A stretch of 64,000 bases of DNA from Parashewanella sp965200795. Lineage in GTDB: Bacteria > Pseudomonadota > Gammaproteobacteria > Enterobacterales > Shewanellaceae. The DNA is taken from contig CBDAVB010000012.1 of NCBI GenBank assembly GCA_965200795.1, positions 124,001 through 188,000 of the forward strand, in the 5' to 3' direction. This document shows positions 54,321 to 63,773 of this stretch, piece after piece. The position numbers and the translations under genes are program-made. Below the pieces are notes generated by a model, which worked only from the letters and a program-made list of their open reading frames with translations, made no database searches and was not told the DNA's origin. The number at the start of each line of letters is the position of its first letter. Within the stretch, counting starts at the first letter, position 1.

Positions 54321-56252
54321 GTGTCTCAAGCTGAAACGATAAAAAAAATGCGAATCGCGATCCTCTTAATCAGCAACGGGGATCGTGATTTTTCGTCTGA
54401 AATTGAAGCCGCGGTTAAAGACGTGATTAAGCTTGATAGTTCAGGCCATAGCTTTACTGAGCTGTTAACTCAGATTATTGAGCAGCCCGGTTGCGAATCA
54501 GCCCTGACAATTCAGAGTCAAAATCATCGGCTTTACTTTTTGAATGACGTGTTTTGCGCGCGATTGAAAATCCGTCCTCACGCTTATTTGTCCGGTTTTT
54601 CAGTCGCCGGCTCATTATCAAAAGCACAGCAACAAGCATTAGCTCAGGCCGGGCGAAGTTCTGAGCAAGTCGCGGTTCATACGCCAGAAATTAATCCAAA
54701 AACGAGTGAGTTAGATTGTTTTATTGACTCGATAAAACTTATCGCCTCACGCACAAAGATAAGCTCGGACGGAGCTGAAAATTATTGGTTTATGCCGCGA
54801 CATCAACCCAGAATATTACAGCTTAATTTAAACCGGGAACACTCGGCCGGATCTCTGGTTCTGGTTCAGGGCTCAGGTGTCTTGCACGCAAAGCCATTGA
54901 TCCATGAGCGGCAGCTGTTTTTTGTTATTTCCGGGAGTTCGATTGATGACATCATTAATAAGACACGGTTGTTAGACAAAGATATTCGCCGGCAAAGCCA
55001 ATCATCCCCCCGCGGTTTTTGGGAAAATTGTTTTAAATACTACCGGAGCGCGCACAAACTGGCGCTTGTTTTACAGGCCACCGGCATTGAACAATTACAG
55101 CAAGAAATTCAGCGATTTTTACCGGCGGCCGAATTAAATCAGCAACAGCTCAAATGGCATTGGCAAACGCCCGGCGGCAGTTGTTTTTTCGCGGGTTATG
55201 ACCATGTACACACAGGACTCACTTTTGTTTATCCGGGTGCGGGGACAAGCTATAATAATATGCTGTCATCACTGCATTTGTACTTCCCCGCCCTTTATCA
55301 GAATTTAGAGAAAAAACTTGACTTAGGAGCCGCGCTGCAAGCCGATCACTTTTATGCCGACGCGGCCGAAAAACCGAATTTAAGTCAGCTGGCCATCAGT
55401 GGTGCCGGTACAAGTTATTTACTCAGTCAATTGCTAGTGAATGAGTTTAAGCTTAAGCCTGAATTCGCTCTGGGCTATTCCATGGGCGAAGCCGCCATGT
55501 GGGCAAGCCTCGGCGTATGGCAACACCCCGAATCGCTGATAGAAAAAACCGCCGGCAGTGAAATTTTTAACACTGAAATTTCAGGTGAGTTAAAGGCCGT
55601 AAGACGTCTGTGGCAACTTGACAGCAATGAACCCATTAATTGGAATAGCTTTGTCGTTCGCTGCCCGGCTGAAAAAATTGAAGCTTTACTCGATGAATAT
55701 CCGAAAGCCTATTTAGCCATTACTCAAGGTGATACTTGTGTGTTGGCCGGTGATGAGCAACAATGCCGGCAATTGTTAAACCACCTGGGTAAACATGGTA
55801 TTGCCAGCAATATGGTTACGGCAATGCACACACCCGCAGCGGCTGAAGTATACGGCGCGTTGAAAACGTTTTATCAGTTGCCGTTACAACTTAACTCACC
55901 CGCGATTAACTTTATCAGCGCGGGCTGTGAGCAAGTTATGCGACAACCCGGCAGTCAGGCGATTGCCCGGTCAATTGCTCGCGCGTTTACCGAGAGACTG
56001 GATTTTTCCGGTGTCATAAAAAAAGCCGTCAACAACGGCGGCAGAATTTTTTTAGAGGTGGGCGCTGACCGTCAGACCGCCGGCATTATCGATAAACTTA
56101 CTAAGCGGAATGATGATATTCATTCGTTAGCGATCAACAGCAAAGCCCAGCCCGCCATCACCGGCTTATTAAAATGTATCGCGCGGCTCATCAGTCTGCG
56201 AGTACCAATGTCACTTGAACCTCTGATGCCGGGCAATATCAAAAAGAATTAA
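54321..56252 (+). CDS. pfaB: PUFA synthase subunit PfaB (acyltransferase)
   Basis: A 643-residue acyltransferase-like subunit. The AT core has its nucleophile Ser387 in FALGYSMGEAAMWASLGVW, and the region before it (YPGAGTSYNNMLSSLHLYFP) is typical of PfaB. The N-terminal part (about 1-290) is a degenerate, KS-like region with no catalytic Cys visible. It is shorter than most homologues. PfaB type is reported to influence whether EPA or DHA is made, but I cannot read the product from it. It starts at GTG 54321, one base after the pfaA stop, so coupling is likely; the ribosome site must lie in the pfaA end (GCGGGCGGGG). Confidence 0.92.
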   Translation: MSQAETIKKMRIAILLISNGDRDFSSEIEAAVKDVIKLDSSGHSFTELLTQIIEQPGCESALTIQSQNHRLYFLNDVFCARLKIRPHAYLSGFSVAGSLSKAQQQALAQAGRSSEQVAVHTPEINPKTSELDCFIDSIKLIASRTKISSDGAENYWFMPRHQPRILQLNLNREHSAGSLVLVQGSGVLHAKPLIHERQLFFVISGSSIDDIINKTRLLDKDIRRQSQSSPRGFWENCFKYYRSAHKLALVLQATGIEQLQQEIQRFLPAAELNQQQLKWHWQTPGGSCFFAGYDHVHTGLTFVYPGAGTSYNNMLSSLHLYFPALYQNLEKKLDLGAALQADHFYADAAEKPNLSQLAISGAGTSYLLSQLLVNEFKLKPEFALGYSMGEAAMWASLGVWQHPESLIEKTAGSEIFNTEISGELKAVRRLWQLDSNEPINWNSFVVRCPAEKIEALLDEYPKAYLAITQGDTCVLAGDEQQCRQLLNHLGKHGIASNMVTAMHTPAAAEVYGALKTFYQLPLQLNSPAINFISAGCEQVMRQPGSQAIARSIARAFTERLDFSGVIKKAVNNGGRIFLEVGADRQTAGIIDKLTKRNDDIHSLAINSKAQPAITGLLKCIARLISLRVPMSLEPLMPGNIKKN

Positions 56253-56270
56253 AAGGAAGCACTTCAGTCA

Positions 56271-59200
56271 ATGAATAAAATCGCCGTTGTCGGACTTGCC
56301 GCACGTTACCCACAAGCCAAAGATGCCGATGAGTTCTGGCAGAACCTGCTGAACAAAAAAGATGCCCGCGGCCGCTTATCCGCGCAAAAGTCAGTCGCTG
56401 ACCCGAGTGATTATTCAGGCAGGCCGGGCGAGTCCGATCGTTTTTATTGCGACCGGGGCGGATACGTCACCGGCTTTGATTTCGACGCCGGCGGTTATCA
56501 ACTGCCGGCGCGGGAGCTTGAGCGGCTTGACGAAAGTTACTTATGGGCATTGGATTGCGGCCGCAAAGCCTTACAAGACGCCGGTATTTCTTTATCCGAT
56601 AACAAACTCACTCGCTGCGGCGTGGTGATGGGAAGCCTGTCTTTTCCGACCAAAAGCTCGAATCAGACCTTCTTACCGATTTATCACAAAGCGGTGGAAA
56701 AAGGCTTGCGGCAAAAATTTGCTCGACCGGACTTTAAACTGGCGGACTTTCAAAATCAGCAAAATGTTTTTATCAGGAATTCCGGTGATAAAAGCCGGCT
56801 TATGGTATCTCATTCAGCATCTCACATTATCCATCAGGCTTTAGGGCTGGGCGGCTGTCAGTTAAGTTTAGACGCCGCCTGCGCCGGCTCGGTTTACGCG
56901 GTTAAACTCGCCTGCGATTACCTTAATACCGGCAAAGCGGATTTAATGCTGGCGGGCGCGGTTTCCGGAGCTGATCCTTTCTTCATCAATATGGGCTTTT
57001 CCATTTTTCACGCTTATCCTGAGAACGGGCAGTCAGCGCCTTTTGATAACAACAGCCAAGGCTTATTCGCGGGTGAGGGTGCCGGCGTCATTGCCCTGAA
57101 ACGATTAGCGGACGCGGAGCGTGACGGCGATAAAATTTACGCGGTGATCAGCGGCATCGGTTTATCCAATGACGGTAAAGGTCAGTTTGTGCTTAGTCCC
57201 AATTCCAAAGGTCAAGTGCAAGCTTTTGAACGCGCTTATGAATCAGCGCGAACACCGGCCGCTGATATCGAAGTGATTGAATGCCATGCCACGGGTACGC
57301 CTTTAGGTGACAAAGTTGAACTCACTTCCATGGAGACCTTTTTCAGCGGCAAATTACAAGGTCAGAACCCGCCGCTCATCGGCTCGGCAAAGTCTAATTT
57401 AGGTCATCTTCTGACGGCGGCGGGAATGCCGGGGATCATGAAAATGATTTTCGCCATGAAAACCCGGATACTGCCCGCCAGCATCAATCTTAACGACGCC
57501 ATCAGCTCACCGAACCAGTTATTTAGTGCCGATAACATTCCGACTGAAACCACGCCCTGGCCGGTTAAAGTGAGTAATGACCGGCGTAAAGCCGGGGTTT
57601 CGGTATTTGGTTTCGGCGGCTGTAACGCGCATATGTTACTTGAATCGCATATCGCCGGCGAAAGTGCGACTGAACAGCCGCACGAAGATAAAGCTGAGTT
57701 CAGCGTCACAGGTATCGGCGCTCATTTCGGAAAATTCAGCAGCGTCAACGCGATTTATCAAGCCGTTAAAACTCAGCAACCGGCTTTCATCGACGTGCCG
57801 CCGCGGCGCTGGAAAGGGTTACAGCATCACCCTGATCTTTTGGCGCAATTCGGCTTACAACAAATCCCTCAGGGCGCTTACATTGAAAACTTTGATTTCG
57901 ACTTTTTGCGCTACAAAGTGCCGCCCAATGAAGATGATCGTTTAATCGCTCAGCAGCTTCTGTTGATTAAAGTCGCCGATGAGGCCGTTCGTGACGCGAA
58001 ACTGCAAGCCGGCGGCAAAGTCGCGGTATTAGTGGCGATGGAAACCGAGGCGGAGTTACATCAATTCCGCGGTCGGGTGAACTTACACACGCAAATCGCC
58101 GACAGCCTTAAAAAGCAAGGCGTGGGGCTTTCAGCGGATGAGTATCATCAGCTTGAGTCCGTGACCATGGACAGCGTGCTGGACGCCGCCAAACTCAACC
58201 AGTACACCAGCTTTATCGGCAATATTATGGCGAGTCGCATCGCTTCACTTTGGGATTTTAACGGCCCCGCCTTTACCATTTCCGCCGCTGAGCATTCGGT
58301 AGCGCGCTGTCTGGATGTCGCTGAGAACTTAATCAGCCAGGAAGCCCTGGACGCCGTTGTAATCGCCGCCGTTGATCTTACAGGCAGCGCGGAGCAGGTT
58401 ATTATCAACAATCAGCGTCACCCGGTGAATATGACGCCCAATGCTGACCCGAACAAGTGGAATGTCGGTGAGGCCGCCGGCGCCATTGTTCTGCGATCCG
58501 AGACTCAATCAAAAACGAATGATTCCGGCTACGGTAAGATTTCGCGATTAAGCTTTTTTCCGCGGCGGGAAAACCAATCACTCGTTGAGCATAATCACGC
58601 CATCGGGTACGGGATAAGAACCGGCGATAATCACTTATCGGCGCAAGCGTTATTCGGTCATACTTTTGCCGCCTCCGGCATGACGGCGTTAATCAATACA
58701 CTGCTTGATTTACCGCGGCACAAGACTTGCCCGGCATTGGTTACAACTCAGGCTGAAAATCAATATTCTGAGTTTGTACTGCGACAGAGCATTCAGCAGC
58801 AAGACCGTTTATTATCACGCCTTTCTCAGGATTTAACCTGGAGCGATCAGCAGCATTTGATTAAAACCGTCAGCTTAGGCGGCCGGGGCATTGTTGAGCA
58901 TATTTTAGAAACTGAGCTTACCGGCCTTGAAGATATTAAACATAAGATGAAAAATATCCGGCCTTCAGTCACGTACGCGCGGAAAGGTGAAAAAACACGG
59001 GATGGCCGTTTTAACGGCAGTGACCAAAACTTAAGCGCATTAGCGCATAATCAAGCGCTGGCCCGTAATGCCCATACGGCCTTTTTAAAAAGTCGTGAGC
59101 AAGGGTTAAAAGTGGCCGACGCATTATTAAAACAGCAAGCCGGATTATTAAAAACACAACCGCGGGCAATCAATCCGCGAAGGCGTGAAAGCCCGGTTCA

Positions 59201-60548
59201 TCCGCACGCTTTATCAGCGATTGCCAGCTACACGCCGCCGATACCTGAACAAAAGCCTTGCGTCTGGAATTATCAGGATTTAGTGGAATACGCCGAGGGT
59301 GATATCGCCAATGTATTTGGCGACGAGTATGCCGTTATCGACAATTACGCTCGTCGTGTACGCCTGCCGACATCGGATTATTTATTGGTATCGCGAGTCA
59401 CCAAACTGGATGCCGCGATCAATGAATTTAAACCGAGCACAATGACCACGGAGTATGATATACCCGCGGACGCGCCATTTCTGGTCAACGGTCAGATCCC
59501 CTGGGCGGTCGCCGTAGAGTCCGGTCAGTGCGATCTCATGCTTATTAGCTACTTAGGCATTGACTTTGAAAATAAAGGTGAGCGTGTTTACCGCTTGCTG
59601 GATTGCACCCTGACTTTCTTAGGTGATTTACCGCGCGGCGGTGACACCTTGCGTTACGATATTTCCATTAATAACTATGCCCGAAACGGCGATACGCTGC
59701 TGTTTTTCTTCAGCTACGAATGTTTTGTCTCCGATAACATGATCCTGAAAATGGACGACGGCTGCGCCGGTTTCTTTACCGACCGGGAACTGGCGGACGG
59801 CAAAGGGATTATCCGCACTGAAGATGAAATCAAAGCCCATCAGTCAGCGTTATCTAATCCTGATAAACCGGGGTTTAAACCGCTACTGCGCTGCCCGCGT
59901 ACCCAGTTTAACTATCAGCGGATCCGGCATTTGCTTAACGGTGATATCGCCTCATGTTTCGGGGGTGAGCATGGTCATCATCAGATGGTTCACGGCCAGC
60001 AGTCTGGTTTAAGTTTTGCCTCGGAAAAGTTTTTGATGATCGAGCGGATTAATCAGCTTGATGTTCATGGCGGCGCCCGGGGGCTCGGTTTCGCTGAAGG
60101 TGAGAAACAATTAGCGCCGGATCACTGGTATTTCCCGTGCCACTTTAAGGATGATCAGGTGATGGCGGGCTCATTAATGGCGGAAGGCTGCGGTCAGTTA
60201 CTGCAATTCTTTATGCTGCATATCGGCATGCACACTCAAAGCAGACAAGGTCGTTTTCAGCCGTTAAAAGACGCCGCGCAAAAAGTGCGTTGCCGGGGTC
60301 AGGTATTACCGCGGTACGGCACCTTAACTTACCGTATGGAAGTTACCGAAATCGGTACGCGGCCGCGGCCTTACGCGAAAGCAAACATCGATATTCTGCT
60401 GGACGGTAAAGTGGTGGTCGACTTCAGGAATCTTGGGGTGATGATCAAAGAAGAGCCGGACTGTGCGCTATATAAAAAAATGAGCGCCAGCCGTCCGGCC
60501 GGCTCCGGCAAAAATCCGAACGCGCCGTTAATGGCGAAAATTCGCTGA
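56271..60548 (+). CDS. pfaC: PUFA synthase subunit PfaC, N-terminal part (KS-CLF-DH1)
   Basis: A 1425-residue part of PfaC. Domains: KS (about 1-470; Cys204 in LDAACAGS, His in ECHATGTPLGD and KSNLGHLLTAAG); chain-length factor, a KS-like domain without the Cys (about 480-900); then a FabA-like double-hotdog DH (about 1050-1400; His1291 in CHFKDDQVMAGSL). In relatives this protein continues into a second DH. Here the frame stops at TGA 60546-60548, and the second DH follows in the next frame (60577). Deleting one A from the AAAA run at 60537-60540 makes one continuous protein. AAGGAAG precedes the ATG; it follows pfaB by 18 bases. Confidence 0.93.
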   Translation: MNKIAVVGLAARYPQAKDADEFWQNLLNKKDARGRLSAQKSVADPSDYSGRPGESDRFYCDRGGYVTGFDFDAGGYQLPARELERLDESYLWALDCGRKALQDAGISLSDNKLTRCGVVMGSLSFPTKSSNQTFLPIYHKAVEKGLRQKFARPDFKLADFQNQQNVFIRNSGDKSRLMVSHSASHIIHQALGLGGCQLSLDAACAGSVYAVKLACDYLNTGKADLMLAGAVSGADPFFINMGFSIFHAYPENGQSAPFDNNSQGLFAGEGAGVIALKRLADAERDGDKIYAVISGIGLSNDGKGQFVLSPNSKGQVQAFERAYESARTPAADIEVIECHATGTPLGDKVELTSMETFFSGKLQGQNPPLIGSAKSNLGHLLTAAGMPGIMKMIFAMKTRILPASINLNDAISSPNQLFSADNIPTETTPWPVKVSNDRRKAGVSVFGFGGCNAHMLLESHIAGESATEQPHEDKAEFSVTGIGAHFGKFSSVNAIYQAVKTQQPAFIDVPPRRWKGLQHHPDLLAQFGLQQIPQGAYIENFDFDFLRYKVPPNEDDRLIAQQLLLIKVADEAVRDAKLQAGGKVAVLVAMETEAELHQFRGRVNLHTQIADSLKKQGVGLSADEYHQLESVTMDSVLDAAKLNQYTSFIGNIMASRIASLWDFNGPAFTISAAEHSVARCLDVAENLISQEALDAVVIAAVDLTGSAEQVIINNQRHPVNMTPNADPNKWNVGEAAGAIVLRSETQSKTNDSGYGKISRLSFFPRRENQSLVEHNHAIGYGIRTGDNHLSAQALFGHTFAASGMTALINTLLDLPRHKTCPALVTTQAENQYSEFVLRQSIQQQDRLLSRLSQDLTWSDQQHLIKTVSLGGRGIVEHILETELTGLEDIKHKMKNIRPSVTYARKGEKTRDGRFNGSDQNLSALAHNQALARNAHTAFLKSREQGLKVADALLKQQAGLLKTQPRAINPRRRESPVHPHALSAIASYTPPIPEQKPCVWNYQDLVEYAEGDIANVFGDEYAVIDNYARRVRLPTSDYLLVSRVTKLDAAINEFKPSTMTTEYDIPADAPFLVNGQIPWAVAVESGQCDLMLISYLGIDFENKGERVYRLLDCTLTFLGDLPRGGDTLRYDISINNYARNGDTLLFFFSYECFVSDNMILKMDDGCAGFFTDRELADGKGIIRTEDEIKAHQSALSNPDKPGFKPLLRCPRTQFNYQRIRHLLNGDIASCFGGEHGHHQMVHGQQSGLSFASEKFLMIERINQLDVHGGARGLGFAEGEKQLAPDHWYFPCHFKDDQVMAGSLMAEGCGQLLQFFMLHIGMHTQSRQGRFQPLKDAAQKVRCRGQVLPRYGTLTYRMEVTEIGTRPRPYAKANIDILLDGKVVVDFRNLGVMIKEEPDCALYKKMSASRPAGSGKNPNAPLMAKIR

Positions 60549-60576
60549 CACGCAGGCTCCGGCGAATAAAGGCGTT

Positions 60577-61776
60577 GTGCCGCTCAGGCACATTGAAGCC
60601 CCTTTAACTCCGGATTATCCGAACCGCGCTCCGGATACCCTGCCTTACACACCTTTCCATATGTTTGAGTTCGCGACGGGTGATATTGAAAAATGCTTCG
60701 GTAGTGACTTTGCGATTTACAGGGATCTGATCCCGCCCCGCACTCCATGCGGTGACTTACAACTCACTACCCGTGTTATTGACATTCAGGGCCAGCGCGG
60801 CGACCTGAAGCATGCCGCATCTTGTATCGCTGAGTATGAAGTACCGGATGACGCCTGGTATTTTGAGAAAAACAGCCATCATAAGGTAATGCCGTATTCG
60901 ATATTAATGGAAATCGCGTTACAGCCTAACGGCTTTATCTCGGCATGGACGGGAACCACCCTGAAGTTCCCGGATGACGAGTTGTTTTTCCGTAACTTAG
61001 ACGGCGCGGGCACGCTGCTTCGTGAGGTTGATCTTCGGGGTAAAACCATCAGCAACGATTCCCGCTTATTATCGACGGTAATGTCCGGCGGCAACATCAT
61101 TCAGAGTTTTACCTTTGAACTCAGCACAGACGGTGAACCTTTCTACCGGGGAACGGCGGTATTCGGCTATTTCAAAGAACAAGCCCTGATCCGTCAACCT
61201 GGATTAGACAACGGAATAATTCAACAACCATGGCATGTTGAAAATCAGGTCAAAGCGGATCGCACTATCGATTTGCTTGATACTCATGGCCGCAGTTTCG
61301 TCGCCCCTCAGCATCAGCCGCATTTCCGGTTAGCGGGCGGTCAGCTCAACTTTATCGATAAGGTTGAGATTGTCGAAAACGGCGGCAAAGCCGGCAAAGG
61401 TTACTTATATGCCGAGCGTGCCATTGACGCGGGCGACTGGTTCTTCCGGTTTCACTTTCATCAGGATCCGGTAATGCCCGGTTCTCTGGGCGTTGAAGCC
61501 GTTATCGAATTAATGCAGGCCTACGCCGTAGAAATGGATTTAGGCCAGGGTTTACGTAATCCTAAATTCGGCCGGATTCTTTCTGAGGTGAAGTGGAAAT
61601 ACCGCGGTCAGATCACGCCGCTGAACAAACAGATGTCGCTTGACGCGCATATTACTGATATTCAGCGCCGGGCTGATAAAATTATCATTATCGGTGACGC
61701 AAATTTAAGTAAAGACGGTTTACGGATTTATGAAATCAGTGATATCGGTATTTGTATCGAAGAAGCTCAAGACTGA
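60577..61776 (+). CDS. pfaC: PfaC C-terminal part (FabA-like DH2), separated by frameshift
   Basis: A 399-residue piece that is the second dehydratase of PfaC (two hotdog halves: FHMFEFATGDIEKCFGSDF, and HFHQDPVMPGSLGVEA with the probable catalytic His293). The frame is coding upstream of the GTG: reading back from 60577 gives ADTQAPANKGV, which is family sequence that normally joins DH1 to DH2. So this is probably not an independent gene. AAAGGCG lies four bases before the GTG, so it might be translated alone. Together the two parts give about 1830 residues, near the usual PfaC size. Confidence 0.85.
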   Translation: MPLRHIEAPLTPDYPNRAPDTLPYTPFHMFEFATGDIEKCFGSDFAIYRDLIPPRTPCGDLQLTTRVIDIQGQRGDLKHAASCIAEYEVPDDAWYFEKNSHHKVMPYSILMEIALQPNGFISAWTGTTLKFPDDELFFRNLDGAGTLLREVDLRGKTISNDSRLLSTVMSGGNIIQSFTFELSTDGEPFYRGTAVFGYFKEQALIRQPGLDNGIIQQPWHVENQVKADRTIDLLDTHGRSFVAPQHQPHFRLAGGQLNFIDKVEIVENGGKAGKGYLYAERAIDAGDWFFRFHFHQDPVMPGSLGVEAVIELMQAYAVEMDLGQGLRNPKFGRILSEVKWKYRGQITPLNKQMSLDAHITDIQRRADKIIIIGDANLSKDGLRIYEISDIGICIEEAQD

Positions 61777-61791
61777 ACACCAGGAATAACA

Positions 61792-63417
61792 ATGACATTA
61801 CAACTCGACAATAATAACAAACTCAGTCCGTGGCCCTGGCAGATAGACGAGTCTAAATTGCATTTTGAACACACTGAGCTGGCTGAGGCGTTAAAAGATC
61901 TCAATCAACCTTGCTACCTGGTCAGTCATAGTGAAAAAGGCTTAGGTGTTTCTCATCAGGCCGATATTGTCATCCCTGCTTATCAGGTGTCAGACCATCA
62001 ATATCCGGTCAGCGCCTTCGCTCCGGCGCTGGGCACGGAAAGTTTAGGTGACAGTAATTTCCGCCGCGTCCATAAAGTTAAATATGCATACTACGCCGGC
62101 GCGATGGCAAACGGCATCGCGTCTGAGGAACTGGTTATCGCCCTCGGTCAAGCCGGAATTTTGTGTTCCTTCGGCGCGGCCGGTTTAATTCCGGACCGAG
62201 TCGAGTCGGCAATCCGGCGTATTCAGCGGGCTCTGCCGGACGGTCCCTACGCCTTTAACTTAATTCACAGTCCGAGCGAACCGGCTCTTGAGTGGGGCTG
62301 CGTCGAGTTATACGTTAAACATCAGATCCGCACTGTAGAGGCATCGGCGTTTTTAACCTTAACACCGCAAATCGTTTATTACCGTGCTGCGGGTTTAAGC
62401 CGGGACGAACAGGGCAACATTCAGATTGCCAATAAAGTCATCGCTAAAGTCAGCCGCAGCGAAGTCGCCGGTAAGTTTATGGCGCCGGCTCCTGAAAAAA
62501 TGCTCCGCAAACTGGCGGATGAAGGCCGCATCACCGCCGGGCAAATGCAAATGGCACTGCGGGTGCCTATGGCTGACGACATTACCGCGGAAGCCGATTC
62601 CGGCGGTCATACCGATAATCGCCCGTTAGTGACCTTGCTGCCGACTTTGCTCGCCTTAAAAGATGAAATGCAGTCAAAATACAACTACCCGGCGCCACTT
62701 CGTGTCGGCGCCGGCGGCGGTATCGGCACACCAGACGCCGCTCTGGCCGCGTTTAATATGGGCGCCGCCTTTGTTGTCACAGGCTCGATTAACCAGGCCT
62801 GTGTCGAAGCCGGAGCGAGCGAGCATACCCGCAAATTACTCTCTGAGACAGAAATGGCGGATGTGACGATGGCGCCGGCGGCGGATATGTTTGAAATGGG
62901 CGTAAAACTTCAGGTTGTCAAACGTGGCACATTATTTCCGATGCGGGCGAACAAGCTTTATGAGATTTATACCCGCTATGATTCTATTGACGCCATTCCC
63001 GCCGATGAAAAGCAAAAGCTTGAGCAGCGGATTTTTCGCTCATCACTTGAGGATATCTGGCAAGGTACGGTTGAGCATTTTAACGAACGCGACCCTCAGC
63101 AGATTGAGCGCGCTCTGAATAACCCGAAACGTAAGATGGCGTTAATTTTCCGCTGGTATCTCGGTTTATCAAGCCGCTGGTCAAACGCCGGTGAAGCGGG
63201 TCGTGAAATGGATTATCAGATTTGGGCCGGACCGGCTTTAGGGGCGTTTAACGCCTGGGCTAAGGGGTCATATTTAGATGATTATAAAAAACGCGAAGCC
63301 GCTGATTTGGCTCGTCACCTGATGGTCGGCGCCGCTTATAAGGCCAGAATCAACTTGCTGCAGTCTCAGGGTGTTACGATTCCGGTCGCACTGCAAAGAT
63401 GGAAACCTGAGTTTTAA
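61792..63417 (+). CDS. pfaD: PUFA synthase enoyl reductase PfaD
   Basis: A 541-residue enoyl reductase of the nitronate monooxygenase/FMN-binding TIM-barrel type that reduces the trans-2-enoyl intermediate. FMN-site motifs: RVGAGGGIGTPDAALAAFNM and VVTGSINQACVEA. The probable catalytic His is in ADSGGHTDNRPLV. The N-terminal region (WPWQIDESKLHFEHTELA) and the C-terminal helical part follow known PfaD. The ATG has CCAGGAATAACA upstream and follows the DH2 part by 15 bases. It is the last gene of the pfa operon. Confidence 0.96.
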   Translation: MTLQLDNNNKLSPWPWQIDESKLHFEHTELAEALKDLNQPCYLVSHSEKGLGVSHQADIVIPAYQVSDHQYPVSAFAPALGTESLGDSNFRRVHKVKYAYYAGAMANGIASEELVIALGQAGILCSFGAAGLIPDRVESAIRRIQRALPDGPYAFNLIHSPSEPALEWGCVELYVKHQIRTVEASAFLTLTPQIVYYRAAGLSRDEQGNIQIANKVIAKVSRSEVAGKFMAPAPEKMLRKLADEGRITAGQMQMALRVPMADDITAEADSGGHTDNRPLVTLLPTLLALKDEMQSKYNYPAPLRVGAGGGIGTPDAALAAFNMGAAFVVTGSINQACVEAGASEHTRKLLSETEMADVTMAPAADMFEMGVKLQVVKRGTLFPMRANKLYEIYTRYDSIDAIPADEKQKLEQRIFRSSLEDIWQGTVEHFNERDPQQIERALNNPKRKMALIFRWYLGLSSRWSNAGEAGREMDYQIWAGPALGAFNAWAKGSYLDDYKKREAADLARHLMVGAAYKARINLLQSQGVTIPVALQRWKPEF

Positions 63418-63496
63418 TCATTTAACCTTAGAAGCTCAGTCGGATACGTTCTCAGGCGCAGAAAAAATTACCGGCATAAAAAACTGTCGTACTGCG
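63418..63496. other. Short 3' region after pfaD
   Basis: No gene. The hairpin TAACAGTCAGTAG/CTGCTGACTGTTA lies just beyond, at 63519-63552 inside the family C copy, and could terminate the pfa transcript, although no T tract follows. Confidence 0.35.
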
Positions 63497-63650
63497 TTTG
63501 CCGATAGCAAGGCTTTAATAACAGTCAGTAGCCGTTCTGCTGACTGTTATTGGTAACGCCGCCAGCGGTGATCTCAGCCGGTTTATGAGCGTCAGGCATT
63601 CACCGGATAAGTGAAGTCGCTTAACTGCTTTAGGCTGAAGCGGACTCAGT
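63497..63650 (-). repeat. Family C repeat, copy 3 (inverted)
   Basis: On the minus strand: GCGACTTCACTTATCCGGTG, AATGCCTGACGCTCATAAAC, CGGCTGAGATCACCGCTGGCG and, at the end, AAAGCCTTGCTATCGGCAAA, matching copy 1 at 20268 block by block. It lies immediately after pfaD and contains a hairpin that may serve as terminator. Confidence 0.75.
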
Positions 63651-63773
63651 TACGAGTTCCGGCTCTCTTTGATTAACAGATATTATTTGAATTGGCGCTC
63701 AGATAAAACGAATTTAACTGTTCATTGTGCGATGTGCGATAATGAAATAAATTTTCAGTATGGGGATTTTTCT

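Noticed and set aside
60530..60580. Programmed +1 frameshift in pfaC
   Set aside because: The stop context CGC TGA C recalls prfB, but CGC cannot re-pair well after slipping one base, there is no internal Shine-Dalgarno at the right distance, and a simple A-run insertion explains the data.
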